Shown: positions 1 through 5,731, counted from the first letter of the stretch. The stretch: DNA of 5,933 nt from Thermodesulfobacteriaceae bacterium (GCA_012961845.1 DTYO01000052.1:1-5933); one strand, 5' to 3'. The notes: generated by a model from the letters alone, not told the origin. Numbers and translations are program-made.

Positions 1-286
1 CAGATGATCCCGGTTTATTCGCTTCAAAAGCCGAACAAATGCTGATCGAAATAAATTGCGGGCCACATCAAATATAGTGCTCCAAAACCTGCACCACAAA
101 GCTGCAGCGGATTCAACGAAAAAATATTCGGCATCTGAAGCCACAGAAGGTTTGCGATTTCACCAGATCTGCGCCATTGTTAGGAGGTTGAAATGCCAAA
201 GTGCGCCTGTGCCCCTCTGCCTTACATCTCAGGCAGCCTCTCTAACCGAATTATCAGGGCTGATGCCCCCGACTCTGTCGTCTTTT
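1..286. other. Left flank with no supported gene
   Basis: This stretch lies downstream of mnmE on its coding strand and is more AT-rich than the genes to its right. Only short open frames are seen. A plus-strand frame at 3-77 could be the last 24 codons of a gene entering from the left, and a minus-strand frame is open for about 55 codons to the left edge. A 53-codon plus-strand frame starts at 193 behind a strong ribosome-binding sequence and is described as a finding. A 6-bp inverted repeat with an 8-base loop sits at 217-236. I see no tRNA, no strong terminator and no recognisable protein motif here. Confidence 0.5.
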
Positions 287-1717
287 TTATTTACCCAGGC
301 AGAAGTTTGAAAAAATATGGTCCAGTATCTCGTCTGTTATATTGTGGCCGGTGATCTCTCCCAGAACATTCAGGGCATCCCTGAGATCAATTGCCACAAG
401 GTCAGGGGGCATGCCGGCAGACAGAGCGGCGCATGCCCTGTCTGTGGAAACAATGGCCTTCTGAAGTACTTCCTTCTGTCTCAGGTTCGGTACCACAGAA
501 AGTGGTTCCCCTGTATCGTCATCCAGTAGTCTCCCGGTAATCTTAGCTGCAAGACTGTCCAGGCCGTCTCCCCTTGAGGCTGAAACAGCCGCTCTGACGG
601 CAGACTCCAGGGAAGGAAACGCCTGGACGATCTCATTGAACAGATCATCTGCCGCATTCTTCCACGCCTGGTCCAGATCAATTTTGTTGAATACCAGAAC
701 GACCCTGTCCTTTCCCGCGAGAGGGATCAGGTTCCGCCCCACCTCCATATCATCTGCCGTAAGTGGCCGGGTCACATCAAGCATCCACAGTATCAGTCTG
801 GCAGTATCCAGCTTTTCGCGAATCTTTCTCATGCCCAGGCGTTCTATCGGGTCTGGATCAGGCCGAATTCCGGCGGTATCCACAAGACGCACGGCAATAC
901 CCCCGAGTTCCGCCGTTGCTTCTATGGTATCCCTTGTTGTCCCTGGAATAGAAGTCACGATGGCCCTGTCTTCACAGACGATGGCGTTCAGAAGGCTGGA
1001 CTTGCCCACATTTGGTATCCCTACAATGAGTACTTCCTGTTCGGTCTTATAGATGCTCCCCCTGGTGAAGGCATCAGCGAGAGATTGCAGCGGGTCGATC
1101 ACCCGCCGGCTCAACAGCTCCGACAACTGTGTCTCCTGCAGAATTTCCAGGTCCTCTTCAGGATAATCGATTGCCACCTCTATGGCGGCCAGCGCCTCTA
1201 ACAGCGTAGCCCTGATTTCACCGAGTCTCTGGGAGAAATGTCCCTGAAGCTGATTGACCGCAAGCCTGCCTGCAGTCGAAGCCGGTGCGAGGGTCAGATC
1301 CAGGACTGCTTCAGCCTGTGCGAGATCGATTCTGCCGCCCAGAAAGGCCCTTTTGGTGAATTCTCCGGGTTCTGCCAGACGCGCCCCATCTTCAAGCAGT
1401 ATCTCGAGTATCCGCCTTACCACCGCCGGCCCGCTGTGACACTGTATTTCCAGCACATCCTCTGTGGTATAGCTGTGAGGAGCCATCATTACCACTGCCA
1501 GAACCTCGTCTACCAGATTGTTGTCACCAGGATCGACCACCCAGCCGTAGTAGAGATGATGTGACCGGATCGTCCTTACCGGCCTGGCCGGTCTGAAGAC
1601 ACTCTTGAACAGGGGGATGGTCATTGGGCCGCTGGCCCTGACTATCCCTATTCCTCCTGTTCCAAAAGGGGTGGCAATGGCAGCAATGGTATCATCCTGC
1701 CGAACAATATCAGGCAC
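287..1717 (-). CDS. mnmE: tRNA modification GTPase MnmE (TrmE)
   Basis: MnmE is a GTPase that works with MnmG to place the (carboxymethyl)aminomethyl group on C5 of the wobble uridine in a subset of tRNAs. The 476-residue protein is close to the usual family length (about 450-460). The N-terminal folate-binding domain begins with DTIAAIATPFGTGGIGIVR at residues 9-27, and PGEFTKRAFLGGRIDLAQAE at 117-136 is a family hallmark. The inserted G domain shows G1 GIPNVGKS (233-240), G2 GTTRD (259-263), G3 DTAG (280-283), G4 NKID (344-347) and G5 SAS (379-381). The C-terminus is FCLGK (472-476), carrying the conserved cysteine. The start codon is GTG, chosen because it puts the conserved N-terminus at the expected place. 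It lies inside the last codons of jag (8-base overlap) with only a weak purine-rich sequence ahead of it, so translation is probably coupled to jag. mnmG is not in the window. All key motifs are intact. Confidence 0.98.
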   Translation of the reverse strand: MPDIVRQDDTIAAIATPFGTGGIGIVRASGPMTIPLFKSVFRPARPVRTIRSHHLYYGWVVDPGDNNLVDEVLAVVMMAPHSYTTEDVLEIQCHSGPAVVRRILEILLEDGARLAEPGEFTKRAFLGGRIDLAQAEAVLDLTLAPASTAGRLAVNQLQGHFSQRLGEIRATLLEALAAIEVAIDYPEEDLEILQETQLSELLSRRVIDPLQSLADAFTRGSIYKTEQEVLIVGIPNVGKSSLLNAIVCEDRAIVTSIPGTTRDTIEATAELGGIAVRLVDTAGIRPDPDPIERLGMRKIREKLDTARLILWMLDVTRPLTADDMEVGRNLIPLAGKDRVVLVFNKIDLDQAWKNAADDLFNEIVQAFPSLESAVRAAVSASRGDGLDSLAAKITGRLLDDDTGEPLSVVPNLRQKEVLQKAIVSTDRACAALSAGMPPDLVAIDLRDALNVLGEITGHNITDEILDHIFSNFCLGK

Positions 1718-2543
1718 TGTTGTTCTTTTGGTGTTTTTTCTTCTGGTTTCCGCCTGGTCTGCGGACAGTAGTGATGATTATTTTCCTGTGAAACCCTTCT
1801 CCAATACTCCTGGTACGCACCCCAGGAACATCCTTGAGGGCCAGATGAACGATTCTGCGGTCTCTTGGGGCCAGTGGCTGCAACGTAACAGAGCGCCTTG
1901 TTTTCTTGGCCTTTTTGGCCATCCTGTGGGCGAGAAGTGTAAGGGTTCTTTCCCGCTTTTCCCTGTATCCCTGAGCTTCAAGGTAAATGGCCTTGTAGTC
2001 GTCAAATCTCTTTCTCAATATTCGATTCATCAGGTACTCAAAGGCATCGAGAGCCTGGCCTTCCTTTCCGATGATCAGTGACAGATCATCGCCCGAAAGA
2101 TCGATATACAGCCCTTTTTCTCCCGCCCTGACAGAGACCTTTCCGTCCAGACCTGAGCCAGCGAAGAGCTTCTCCAGCACCTCCTTTGCGGCTTCCACCA
2201 TGTGATCCTGCTGGTCGGATGCTTCCTCTTCACATCTTTCTTCGGCTGCCGGTACATTCTCTGGCTCGGCCGGTCCGGGCTCCGTGATCACTTCTTCCGG
2301 TACAAGACTCTCCTCTTCTGCCTCTTCCACTACCCTGACAGCCAGTGGAACCGCCTTTATCCTTGCCTTTCTGCCGCCGAGCCCGAATATCCCCGTAGAA
2401 CCCCGGGTCAGTATCTCAACCTTGAGATCGTCCCTGTCCACCTCGTAATATTCACATGCGGCCCTGACAGCACGATCTACTGTCACATCCTCGAAAATCT
2501 TCATTTCTTCAGGGGTCACAGATTCGTTATTTTCCATTATCAT
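1710..2543 (-). CDS. jag: Jag/KhpB-type RNA-binding protein (Jag_N, KH, R3H)
   Basis: Jag (also called KhpB or EloR) is a cytoplasmic RNA-binding protein usually encoded beside yidC; in Firmicutes it affects cell elongation and RNA metabolism. Its role in Gram-negative hosts is poorly defined. With the ATG at 2543 the product is 277 residues. Residues about 16-68 form the Jag_N domain, with the typical ILTRGSTGIFGLGGRKARI. Residues about 71-115 are a strongly acidic, proline-containing linker. Residues about 118-185 are a KH domain with IIGKEGQ as its GxxG loop. Residues about 190-262 are an R3H domain with the R-x3-H signature in RRIVH and a SIGEGFHRKIII strand. The tail is basic (KKKHQKN). 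A GTG at 2555 would add four residues, but GGTGA at 2552-2556 sits 8 bases before the ATG and favours it. The gene begins 15 bases after the yidC stop and its stop overlaps the mnmE start. Confidence 0.95.
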   Translation of the reverse strand: MIMENNESVTPEEMKIFEDVTVDRAVRAACEYYEVDRDDLKVEILTRGSTGIFGLGGRKARIKAVPLAVRVVEEAEEESLVPEEVITEPGPAEPENVPAAEERCEEEASDQQDHMVEAAKEVLEKLFAGSGLDGKVSVRAGEKGLYIDLSGDDLSLIIGKEGQALDAFEYLMNRILRKRFDDYKAIYLEAQGYREKRERTLTLLAHRMAKKAKKTRRSVTLQPLAPRDRRIVHLALKDVPGVRTRSIGEGFHRKIIITTVRRPGGNQKKKHQKNNSA

Positions 2544-2551
2544 TTTGAAAT

Positions 2552-2556
2552 TCACC
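2552..2556 (-). promoter_or_regulatory. Ribosome-binding site deciding the jag start
   Basis: On the minus strand GGTGA lies 8 bases before the ATG at 2543. It overlaps the alternative GTG at 2555 and so cannot serve it. It is a modest match to Shine-Dalgarno, but it is the only one between the yidC stop and the jag reading frame. Confidence 0.5.
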
Positions 2557-2558
2557 GA

Positions 2559-4232
2559 TCAGTCAATAAATTTATTCGTATAATACTGCTGGCCAATTGT
2601 CAGAATATTATTTGTCAGCCAGTAGAGAACAAGACCTGCAGGAAAATTTATAAACATGAAGGTAAATACTACCGGGAGAAACTGCATGATCTTGGCCTGG
2701 GTCGGGTCGAGGGCAGATGGACTCATCTTCTGCTGGAGCCACATGGACAATCCCATGAGGATGGTCAGCACTGGAATTCCACCCAGGTAGGGTATCTCTA
2801 CTCCCGGTATCATCAGCCTGTCAGGTGCCGAAAGATCATTTATCCACAGCATGAACGGAGCATGGCGCAGTGTAATCGACTGAAGCAGTACCTTGTACAG
2901 TGCAAAAAATACCGGAATCTGGAGCAGCATGGGCAGACAGCCGCCCATGGGATTGACCTTGTAGGTCTTGTAAAGCTGCATCAGCTCCCTGTTCATGGCC
3001 TCCTTGTCGTCTCCGTATTTCTCTTTCAGCTTTGCCAGCTTGGGCTGGAGCTTCTGCATGGTTTTCATGGACTTGGCGCTCTTCTGAGCAAGCGGCCAGA
3101 AAACAATCTTAATGAGGACGGTCACGAGTATTATGGCTATGCCGTAATTGTGGATATACTTGTGCATAAACTTGAGAAAATACAGCAGCGGCTTGGCAAT
3201 CAGATCGAACCATCCAAAATCAATGGACTTGGAAAGATTATGGCCTGCGGCCTTGAGCTGATCCATCTCCTTAGGCCCAAAATACATCCCCAACTGCAGG
3301 AGCACTGTCCCCTGGACGCTGTTGAGCGGAACACTTTTAAGGGATGAAAGCTGGACCTGGAACAGGTTATTGATATCCTTTGCTATCCGTACACTCCACG
3401 CCTCCTGGCCACCCTCGGGCACCAGGGCGGTCAGGAAATAGTTGTCGCCCAACCCGACCCAGTCCGGCTGTCCGGTAAAGGAGATGGTTTCTCCCGGCTT
3501 GTCCAGAGTAACCTCCTGGAGTTTATTATCTGCGTAATAGGACGGCCCGGAAAAAGAGTACCCGGTATCCTCGGAATACATCCGGCTGTAAAGGAATACG
3601 GTGGCTCCAGCGCTCTGATTTCCTGTCATTGAGACCGACATGTCTATCCAATAGCTTCCTTGTCGGAACATATATACTTTTTTGACCATGGAGCCGTCAG
3701 AGAGCCTCGATGTAAACGTCAGGCGGGATTCATCACCCTCTTTTTTCAAGACGATCCTGTCCCTGTCAGCCTCAAAAAAAGCTGAGGCCATGTCAACGGG
3801 AGGACTGGAATCCAGTCTGATCACCAGGGGCAGCGCAGGAGGTGCAGTATTGATCAGATCAAAGGGCGTATCATCAGACACTCCGGAACTGTGCCTGAGC
3901 AACTGAAACGACTTCACGGCCGCCCCGTTCTCCGAAAGCACCATCCTGTACAGGTCTGTATCAACGATAATGTCTCTTCCGGGCGTCTGGGCAGTTTCCG
4001 GACGGAGGCCGGCTTCAGTGACAGTTTCAATCCTGCTGTCCGAAACCGCTGCACCTCCATCTTCTGCATGCTCCCCCTTGACCACGGCCTCCCCGGCAGG
4101 CGCCGATTCTTCCAGCTTCTCTGCCACAGGCTTTTCTGTCTTCTGATAAGGGACCTTTTGACCAACAAAATACTGGAATACCACCAGGACCAGTATAGAA
4201 AGTACTACAGCTAATAATGCGCGCGATTCCAT
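2559..4232 (-). CDS. yidC: Membrane protein insertase YidC (Gram-negative type)
   Basis: YidC inserts and folds inner-membrane proteins, alone or with the Sec translocon. With the ATG at 4232 it is 557 residues, the usual Gram-negative length. Segment 1 is residues 4-22, followed by a charged linker (about 23-85) and a large beta-rich periplasmic domain (about 86-335). The conserved insertase core follows: about 362-382 (NYGIAIILVTVLIKIVFWPL), the cytoplasmic hairpin 383-427 with QKLQPKLAKLKEKYGDDKE, 428-450 (NPMGGCLPMLLQIPVFFALY), LWINDLS at 462-468, then segments at about 484-499 and 515-545. The groove arginine known from E. coli and Bacillus homologues is a lysine here (K375), which keeps the charge. 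The tail is short (ends KFID), without a long basic extension. A TTG at 4241 would add three residues, but the ribosome-binding sequence AAAGG touches that codon and is 9 bases from the ATG. It lies between yidD and jag in the standard order. Confidence 0.98.
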   Translation of the reverse strand: MESRALLAVVLSILVLVVFQYFVGQKVPYQKTEKPVAEKLEESAPAGEAVVKGEHAEDGGAAVSDSRIETVTEAGLRPETAQTPGRDIIVDTDLYRMVLSENGAAVKSFQLLRHSSGVSDDTPFDLINTAPPALPLVIRLDSSPPVDMASAFFEADRDRIVLKKEGDESRLTFTSRLSDGSMVKKVYMFRQGSYWIDMSVSMTGNQSAGATVFLYSRMYSEDTGYSFSGPSYYADNKLQEVTLDKPGETISFTGQPDWVGLGDNYFLTALVPEGGQEAWSVRIAKDINNLFQVQLSSLKSVPLNSVQGTVLLQLGMYFGPKEMDQLKAAGHNLSKSIDFGWFDLIAKPLLYFLKFMHKYIHNYGIAIILVTVLIKIVFWPLAQKSAKSMKTMQKLQPKLAKLKEKYGDDKEAMNRELMQLYKTYKVNPMGGCLPMLLQIPVFFALYKVLLQSITLRHAPFMLWINDLSAPDRLMIPGVEIPYLGGIPVLTILMGLSMWLQQKMSPSALDPTQAKIMQFLPVVFTFMFINFPAGLVLYWLTNNILTIGQQYYTNKFID

Positions 4233-4458
4233 TGTCAACAACCTTTGCGAGTCAGAAATTAATTACGGAAATACTCACAGCGACCCAAGACAGTGTATGT
4301 CCGGAAATGATGTTTTTGGTGAAACTCCATACGTCCATAAAAACAGGCTCGGACAAGCGTTTGATGTTTCCAACATTATTTTTTTCACACTGCTCAGAGA
4401 CCAGGCGAACAAATCGTTCACATACGGACACGATTTACAAAACATGAGAGAGCCCGGA
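4233..4458. other. 226-base gap between yidD and yidC
   Basis: In many genomes yidD and yidC are only a few bases apart. Here 226 bases separate the yidD stop from the yidC ATG. Short frames cross it on both strands, but none has a recognisable motif or a good start site. A 5-bp inverted repeat with a 3-base loop is at 4364-4376. I found no convincing sigma70 promoter or terminator. Apart from the yidC ribosome-binding site, I cannot assign a role to this stretch. Confidence 0.6.
4242..4246 (-). promoter_or_regulatory. Ribosome-binding site deciding the yidC start
   Basis: AAAGG on the minus strand ends 9 bases before the ATG at 4232 and abuts the TTG at 4241. The spacing rules out the TTG and supports the ATG, which also gives the family-like N-terminus MESRALLAVVLS. 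Confidence 0.6.
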
Positions 4459-4686
4459 TCAAGGGACTGGATCGTAGCCACCGGGATGCCACGGATGACA
4501 CCTCAGGATGCGCTTGATGGAAAGGAGGCATCCGTGAAACAGACCATGTCTTCTTAGGGCTTCGGCAGCAAAATTTGAGCAGCTGGGGACAAAACGACAT
4601 GAACGCGGCAGGAAGGGCGATATGAACAGACAATAAAATCTGATGACAGATATCAGAAATACAACCGGGATCCTGGCACATTTCAT
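4459..4686 (-). CDS. yidD: Membrane protein insertion efficiency factor YidD
   Basis: YidD is a small, inner-face membrane-associated protein that aids YidC-dependent insertion. The 75-residue product from the ATG at 4686 has the family length and layout. A hydrophobic, amphipathic N-terminus (residues 5-27, IRFYCLFISPFLP) is followed by the cysteine-containing signature CRFVPSCSNFAAEALRRHG (30-48). The invariant C-terminus is RCHPWHPGGYDPVP (62-75). The start is less certain than the identity. GGGAGG sits directly against this ATG with no spacer, while the same frame stays open upstream to an ATG at 4791 and a TTG at 4794. Those would add 35 or 36 residues (including FCKDC) not usual in the family. 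The N-terminus was chosen by family length. The gene lies 214 bases after rnpA and 226 before yidC, much looser than usual. Confidence 0.93.
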   Translation of the reverse strand: MKCARIPVVFLISVIRFYCLFISPFLPRSCRFVPSCSNFAAEALRRHGLFHGCLLSIKRILRCHPWHPGGYDPVP

Positions 4687-4690
4687 CCTC

Positions 4691-4709
4691 CCGGGCTTGA
4701 ACAACCCGG
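4691..4709 (-). repeat. Hairpin abutting the yidD ribosome-binding sequence
   Basis: On the minus strand CCGGGTT and AGCCCGG can pair across a 5-base loop, giving a 7-bp stem with one T-G pair. The 3' arm overlaps the first two bases of GGGAGG (4687-4692), which touches the yidD ATG. In RNA this stem could mask part of the ribosome-binding site. No terminator T-run follows. Confidence 0.5.
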
Positions 4710-4860
4710 CTGAGAAACGGCTGATCAAATCATCCGGAGCAATACAATCCTTACAAAACTTTCTTTTTCCAGCGACTTTATCGCTTCCCATCAAACAATC
4801 TCAATCCACCGGTCTGAAAAGCAGGTCTAACTGCCGCCACGGACAGAAACGGACCGATGT

Positions 4861-4891
4861 CTGCCACAAAAGGCCTTTTCCGGACTGGCAG
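4861..4891. repeat. Inverted repeat enclosing a 12-bp palindrome, after rnpA
   Basis: The arms CTGCCA (4861-4866) and TGGCAG (4886-4891) flank a 19-base interior that contains the perfect palindrome AAAAGGCCTTTT (4868-4879). It begins about 10 bases past the rnpA stop on the minus strand. A second short repeat, TGACA-GG-TGTCA at 4892-4903, spans the stop codon itself. No T-run follows on the minus strand, so it does not read as a rho-independent terminator. An mRNA processing or stability element is possible but unproven. Confidence 0.4.
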
Positions 4892-4900
4892 TGACAGGTG

Positions 4901-5296
4901 TCAGCACATCTTGCAAATAATGCCCTGTTGCTGTTTCCCCTGTTTCCCTGGGCAGAACACTTCAAAAGGTTTTGTCTCCAGTTCCTGCCAGGAAATCCGA
5001 ACAAATTCCCTGTCAGGTATAAAAATAAGGTCATGACCTGGAGGAAATATCTCCTTATTTTTTCGAAACAATTCCCTGATGATTCTCTTAGCCCTGTTCC
5101 TTCTGACTGCTCCTCCAATTTTTTTTCCTGCGCTGATCCCCAGCCTGCGATATGGTAAAAAATTCTCTACAAGTATGATGGTTAGGCCGGGGATCCTGAC
5201 TCTGCGCCCCTTTCTGTAGGCCCTGATAAAACTCTTCGAGTCCCTGATTCTTTCTGTCGGCGCGAGAGACCGGCTGCGCCCCGAAGAGGCTGTCAC
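4901..5296 (-). CDS. rnpA: Ribonuclease P protein component RnpA
   Basis: RnpA is the small basic protein that, with the RNA subunit, forms RNase P and matures tRNA 5' ends. The 131-residue product is within the family range (about 110-130). It shows the early FIRAYRKGRR (residues 23-32), a beta strand LTIILVENFLPYRRLGISAGKKIG (38-61), and the RNA-binding signature AVRRNRAKRIIRELFR (63-78) with its RNR core at 66-68. GHDLIFIP (87-94) is the last core strand. The C-terminal GKQGKQQQGIICKMC is not a conserved feature. The start is a GTG 9 bases after the rpmH stop. No ATG is available in frame before the conserved part. A GAG that overlaps the rpmH stop lies 8 bases upstream and may act as a weak ribosome-binding site, so coupling to rpmH translation is likely. 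Confidence 0.93.
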   Translation of the reverse strand: MTASSGRSRSLAPTERIRDSKSFIRAYRKGRRVRIPGLTIILVENFLPYRRLGISAGKKIGGAVRRNRAKRIIRELFRKNKEIFPPGHDLIFIPDREFVRISWQELETKPFEVFCPGKQGKQQQGIICKMC

Positions 5297-5305
5297 GGCC
5301 TGATC

Positions 5306-5440
5306 TCAAGCAGACAGTCTGTGCCTGCCCTTGGTCCTTCTTCTATTCACAATCCTGCGGCCTGCCTTGGTGCTCATTCTTTTCCGAAATCCGTGGGTTC
5401 GTTTCCTTTTTATGTTGCTGGGCTGAAATGTCCTTTTCAT
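5306..5440 (-). CDS. rpmH: 50S ribosomal protein L34
   Basis: L34 is a very small, very basic protein of the large ribosomal subunit. The frame translates to 44 residues, MKRTFQPSNIKRKRTHGFRK at the start and RRRTKGRHRLSA at the end, which matches the family almost throughout (KRTFQPSN, KRKRTHGFR, GRR). Length is the typical 44-46. The ATG is preceded by GGGAG at 5450-5454 with a 9-base spacer. It is first in the minus-strand cluster and lies directly ahead of rnpA, the conserved bacterial arrangement. No dnaA is adjacent in the visible part; the divergent neighbour is a DisA-linker-like frame. Confidence 0.97.
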   Translation of the reverse strand: MKRTFQPSNIKRKRTHGFRKRMSTKAGRRIVNRRRTKGRHRLSA

Positions 5441-5449
5441 GCTGTCTTA

Positions 5450-5454
5450 CTCCC
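5450..5454 (-). promoter_or_regulatory. Ribosome-binding site of rpmH
   Basis: GGGAG on the minus strand lies 9 bases before the rpmH ATG. It is one of the better Shine-Dalgarno matches in the cluster, which fits a highly expressed ribosomal protein. Confidence 0.65.
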
Positions 5455-5478
5455 AAAACGCCTTCCAGGCGGAATAAT

Positions 5479-5501
5479 TGTGATCTTGTAACCGGATCAC
5501 A
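5479..5501. repeat. Inverted repeat in the rpmH leader (TGTGATC / GATCACA)
   Basis: Perfect 7-bp arms are separated by 9 bases. The half-sites resemble those of a CRP/FNR-family site, but the distance between TGTGA and TCACA is 13 bases instead of 6, so it is not a canonical CRP box. It lies downstream of the predicted rpmH start point, where it could form an RNA hairpin or bind a repressor. Confidence 0.4.
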
Positions 5502-5502
5502 C

Positions 5503-5525
5503 CGGAACCTTTGATACAAAGTCCG
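5503..5525. repeat. Bulged inverted repeat at the predicted rpmH transcript start
   Basis: CGGA and TCCG pair outside CTTTG and CAAAG, with a 2-base bulge and a 3-base loop (9 bp in total). It adjoins the predicted -10 box on the downstream side. Depending on the real start site, the transcript may hold only the inner 5-bp stem. Confidence 0.35.
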
Positions 5526-5527
5526 AA

Positions 5528-5556
5528 TTTTTAATCATTTGACATCGATATGTCAA
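5528..5556 (-). promoter_or_regulatory. Putative sigma70 promoter of the rpmH cluster
   Basis: On the minus strand TTGACA (5551-5556) is a perfect -35 consensus. A 17-base spacer leads to TAAAAA (5528-5533), a 4 of 6 match to TATAAT. Transcription would start near 5521, giving a leader of about 80 bases before rpmH. The position upstream of a ribosomal protein gene supports the call; the weak -10 is the main doubt. Confidence 0.6.
5539..5556. repeat. Inverted repeat overlapping the -35 box
   Basis: TTGACAT and ATGTCAA form perfect 7-bp arms around a 4-base centre. One arm contains the whole -35 hexamer of the rpmH promoter. The layout is that of an operator, but no regulator can be named from the sequence. 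Confidence 0.45.
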
Positions 5557-5629
5557 GAAAGGTCGCAAAACCCGGCCAGAAATCCTGTTGCCTCAATGAG
5601 CACCGGCCCGGACACCGTTAAGCCTTAAA

Positions 5630-5721
5630 GGGCGCGCGGGCTTGCCGAAGATGCAGGGTGCAGGGAACAAAGCCGCCTCCATGGCACCCCAGAGCCTGCA
5701 GGCACGGCAGGTGCGGCGCCC
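5630..5721. repeat. Rod-like imperfect inverted repeat, candidate structured RNA or DNA element
   Basis: This GC-rich element folds by eye as a rod. Six pairs join 5630-5635 with 5716-5721, two more join 5637-5638 with 5714-5715, and there is a G-T pair at 5640/5712. Seven pairs join 5641-5647 with 5705-5711, six join 5652-5657 with 5695-5700, and four join 5658-5661 with 5684-5687. That is about 26 pairs over 92 bases with small internal loops and a terminal loop at 5662-5683. No T-run follows on either strand, so it is not a standard terminator. It ends 10 bases before the ATG of the plus-strand DisA-like frame and could be part of that gene's leader. I do not recognise it as a known RNA family. 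Confidence 0.4.
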
Positions 5722-5731
5722 CTGAAAACGT

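Larger units (their letters stand above)
4687..4900. other. 214-base gap between rnpA and yidD
   Basis: The stretch between the rnpA stop and the chosen yidD start has no independent gene that I recognise. Its yidD-proximal half (4687-4794) is open in the yidD frame and could be an N-terminal extension. Its rnpA-proximal half holds inverted repeats at 4861-4891 and 4892-4903. No promoter could be assigned with confidence. Confidence 0.5.

Noticed and set aside
270..288. Rho-independent terminator on the plus strand (CGAC-TCT-GTCG then a T-rich run)
   Set aside because: The stem is only 4 bp. The T-run is on the strand opposite mnmE and partly belongs to the mnmE stop region, and no established plus-strand gene ends before it.
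2840..2848. Perfect DnaA-box consensus TTATCCACA, with near matches around 876-885 and 3129-3137
   Set aside because: Each lies within a conserved protein-coding stretch (LWIND in YidC, VDTAG in MnmE, KYIHNYG in YidC). They are isolated and not clustered with AT-rich repeats, so no replication origin is supported although rpmH is often near oriC.
2202..3347. A 381-codon open frame on the plus strand, antisense to jag and yidC
   Set aside because: It lies entirely opposite two well-supported conserved genes, has no recognisable domain, and is rich in Cys, His, Tyr and Leu, as reverse-frame readings often are. It is a coding shadow.
4801..5118. 105-codon minus-strand frame overlapping rnpA, considered as a frameshifted RnpA end
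   Set aside because: The true rnpA frame carries all conserved motifs, including the last core strand, before its stop. The other frame shows nothing like RnpA.
5479..5501. CRP/FNR binding site
   Set aside because: The half-sites look right, but the 13-base distance between TGTGA and TCACA differs from the fixed 6 of CRP sites.
5630..5721. Small SRP RNA (4.5S)
   Set aside because: The rod shape and size are similar, but the invariant GGAAGGAAGCAGC-type domain IV loop sequence is absent from both strands.
5557..5731. Possible 6S RNA on the plus strand, suggested by AAGCCTTAAA and CGCAAAACCCGGCCAG
   Set aside because: As I recall it, E. coli 6S RNA has similar short blocks. However, the terminal helix that should pair the two ends of a molecule of about 180 bases cannot be formed, and the 3' half pairs with itself. 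The match is too short to claim the family.
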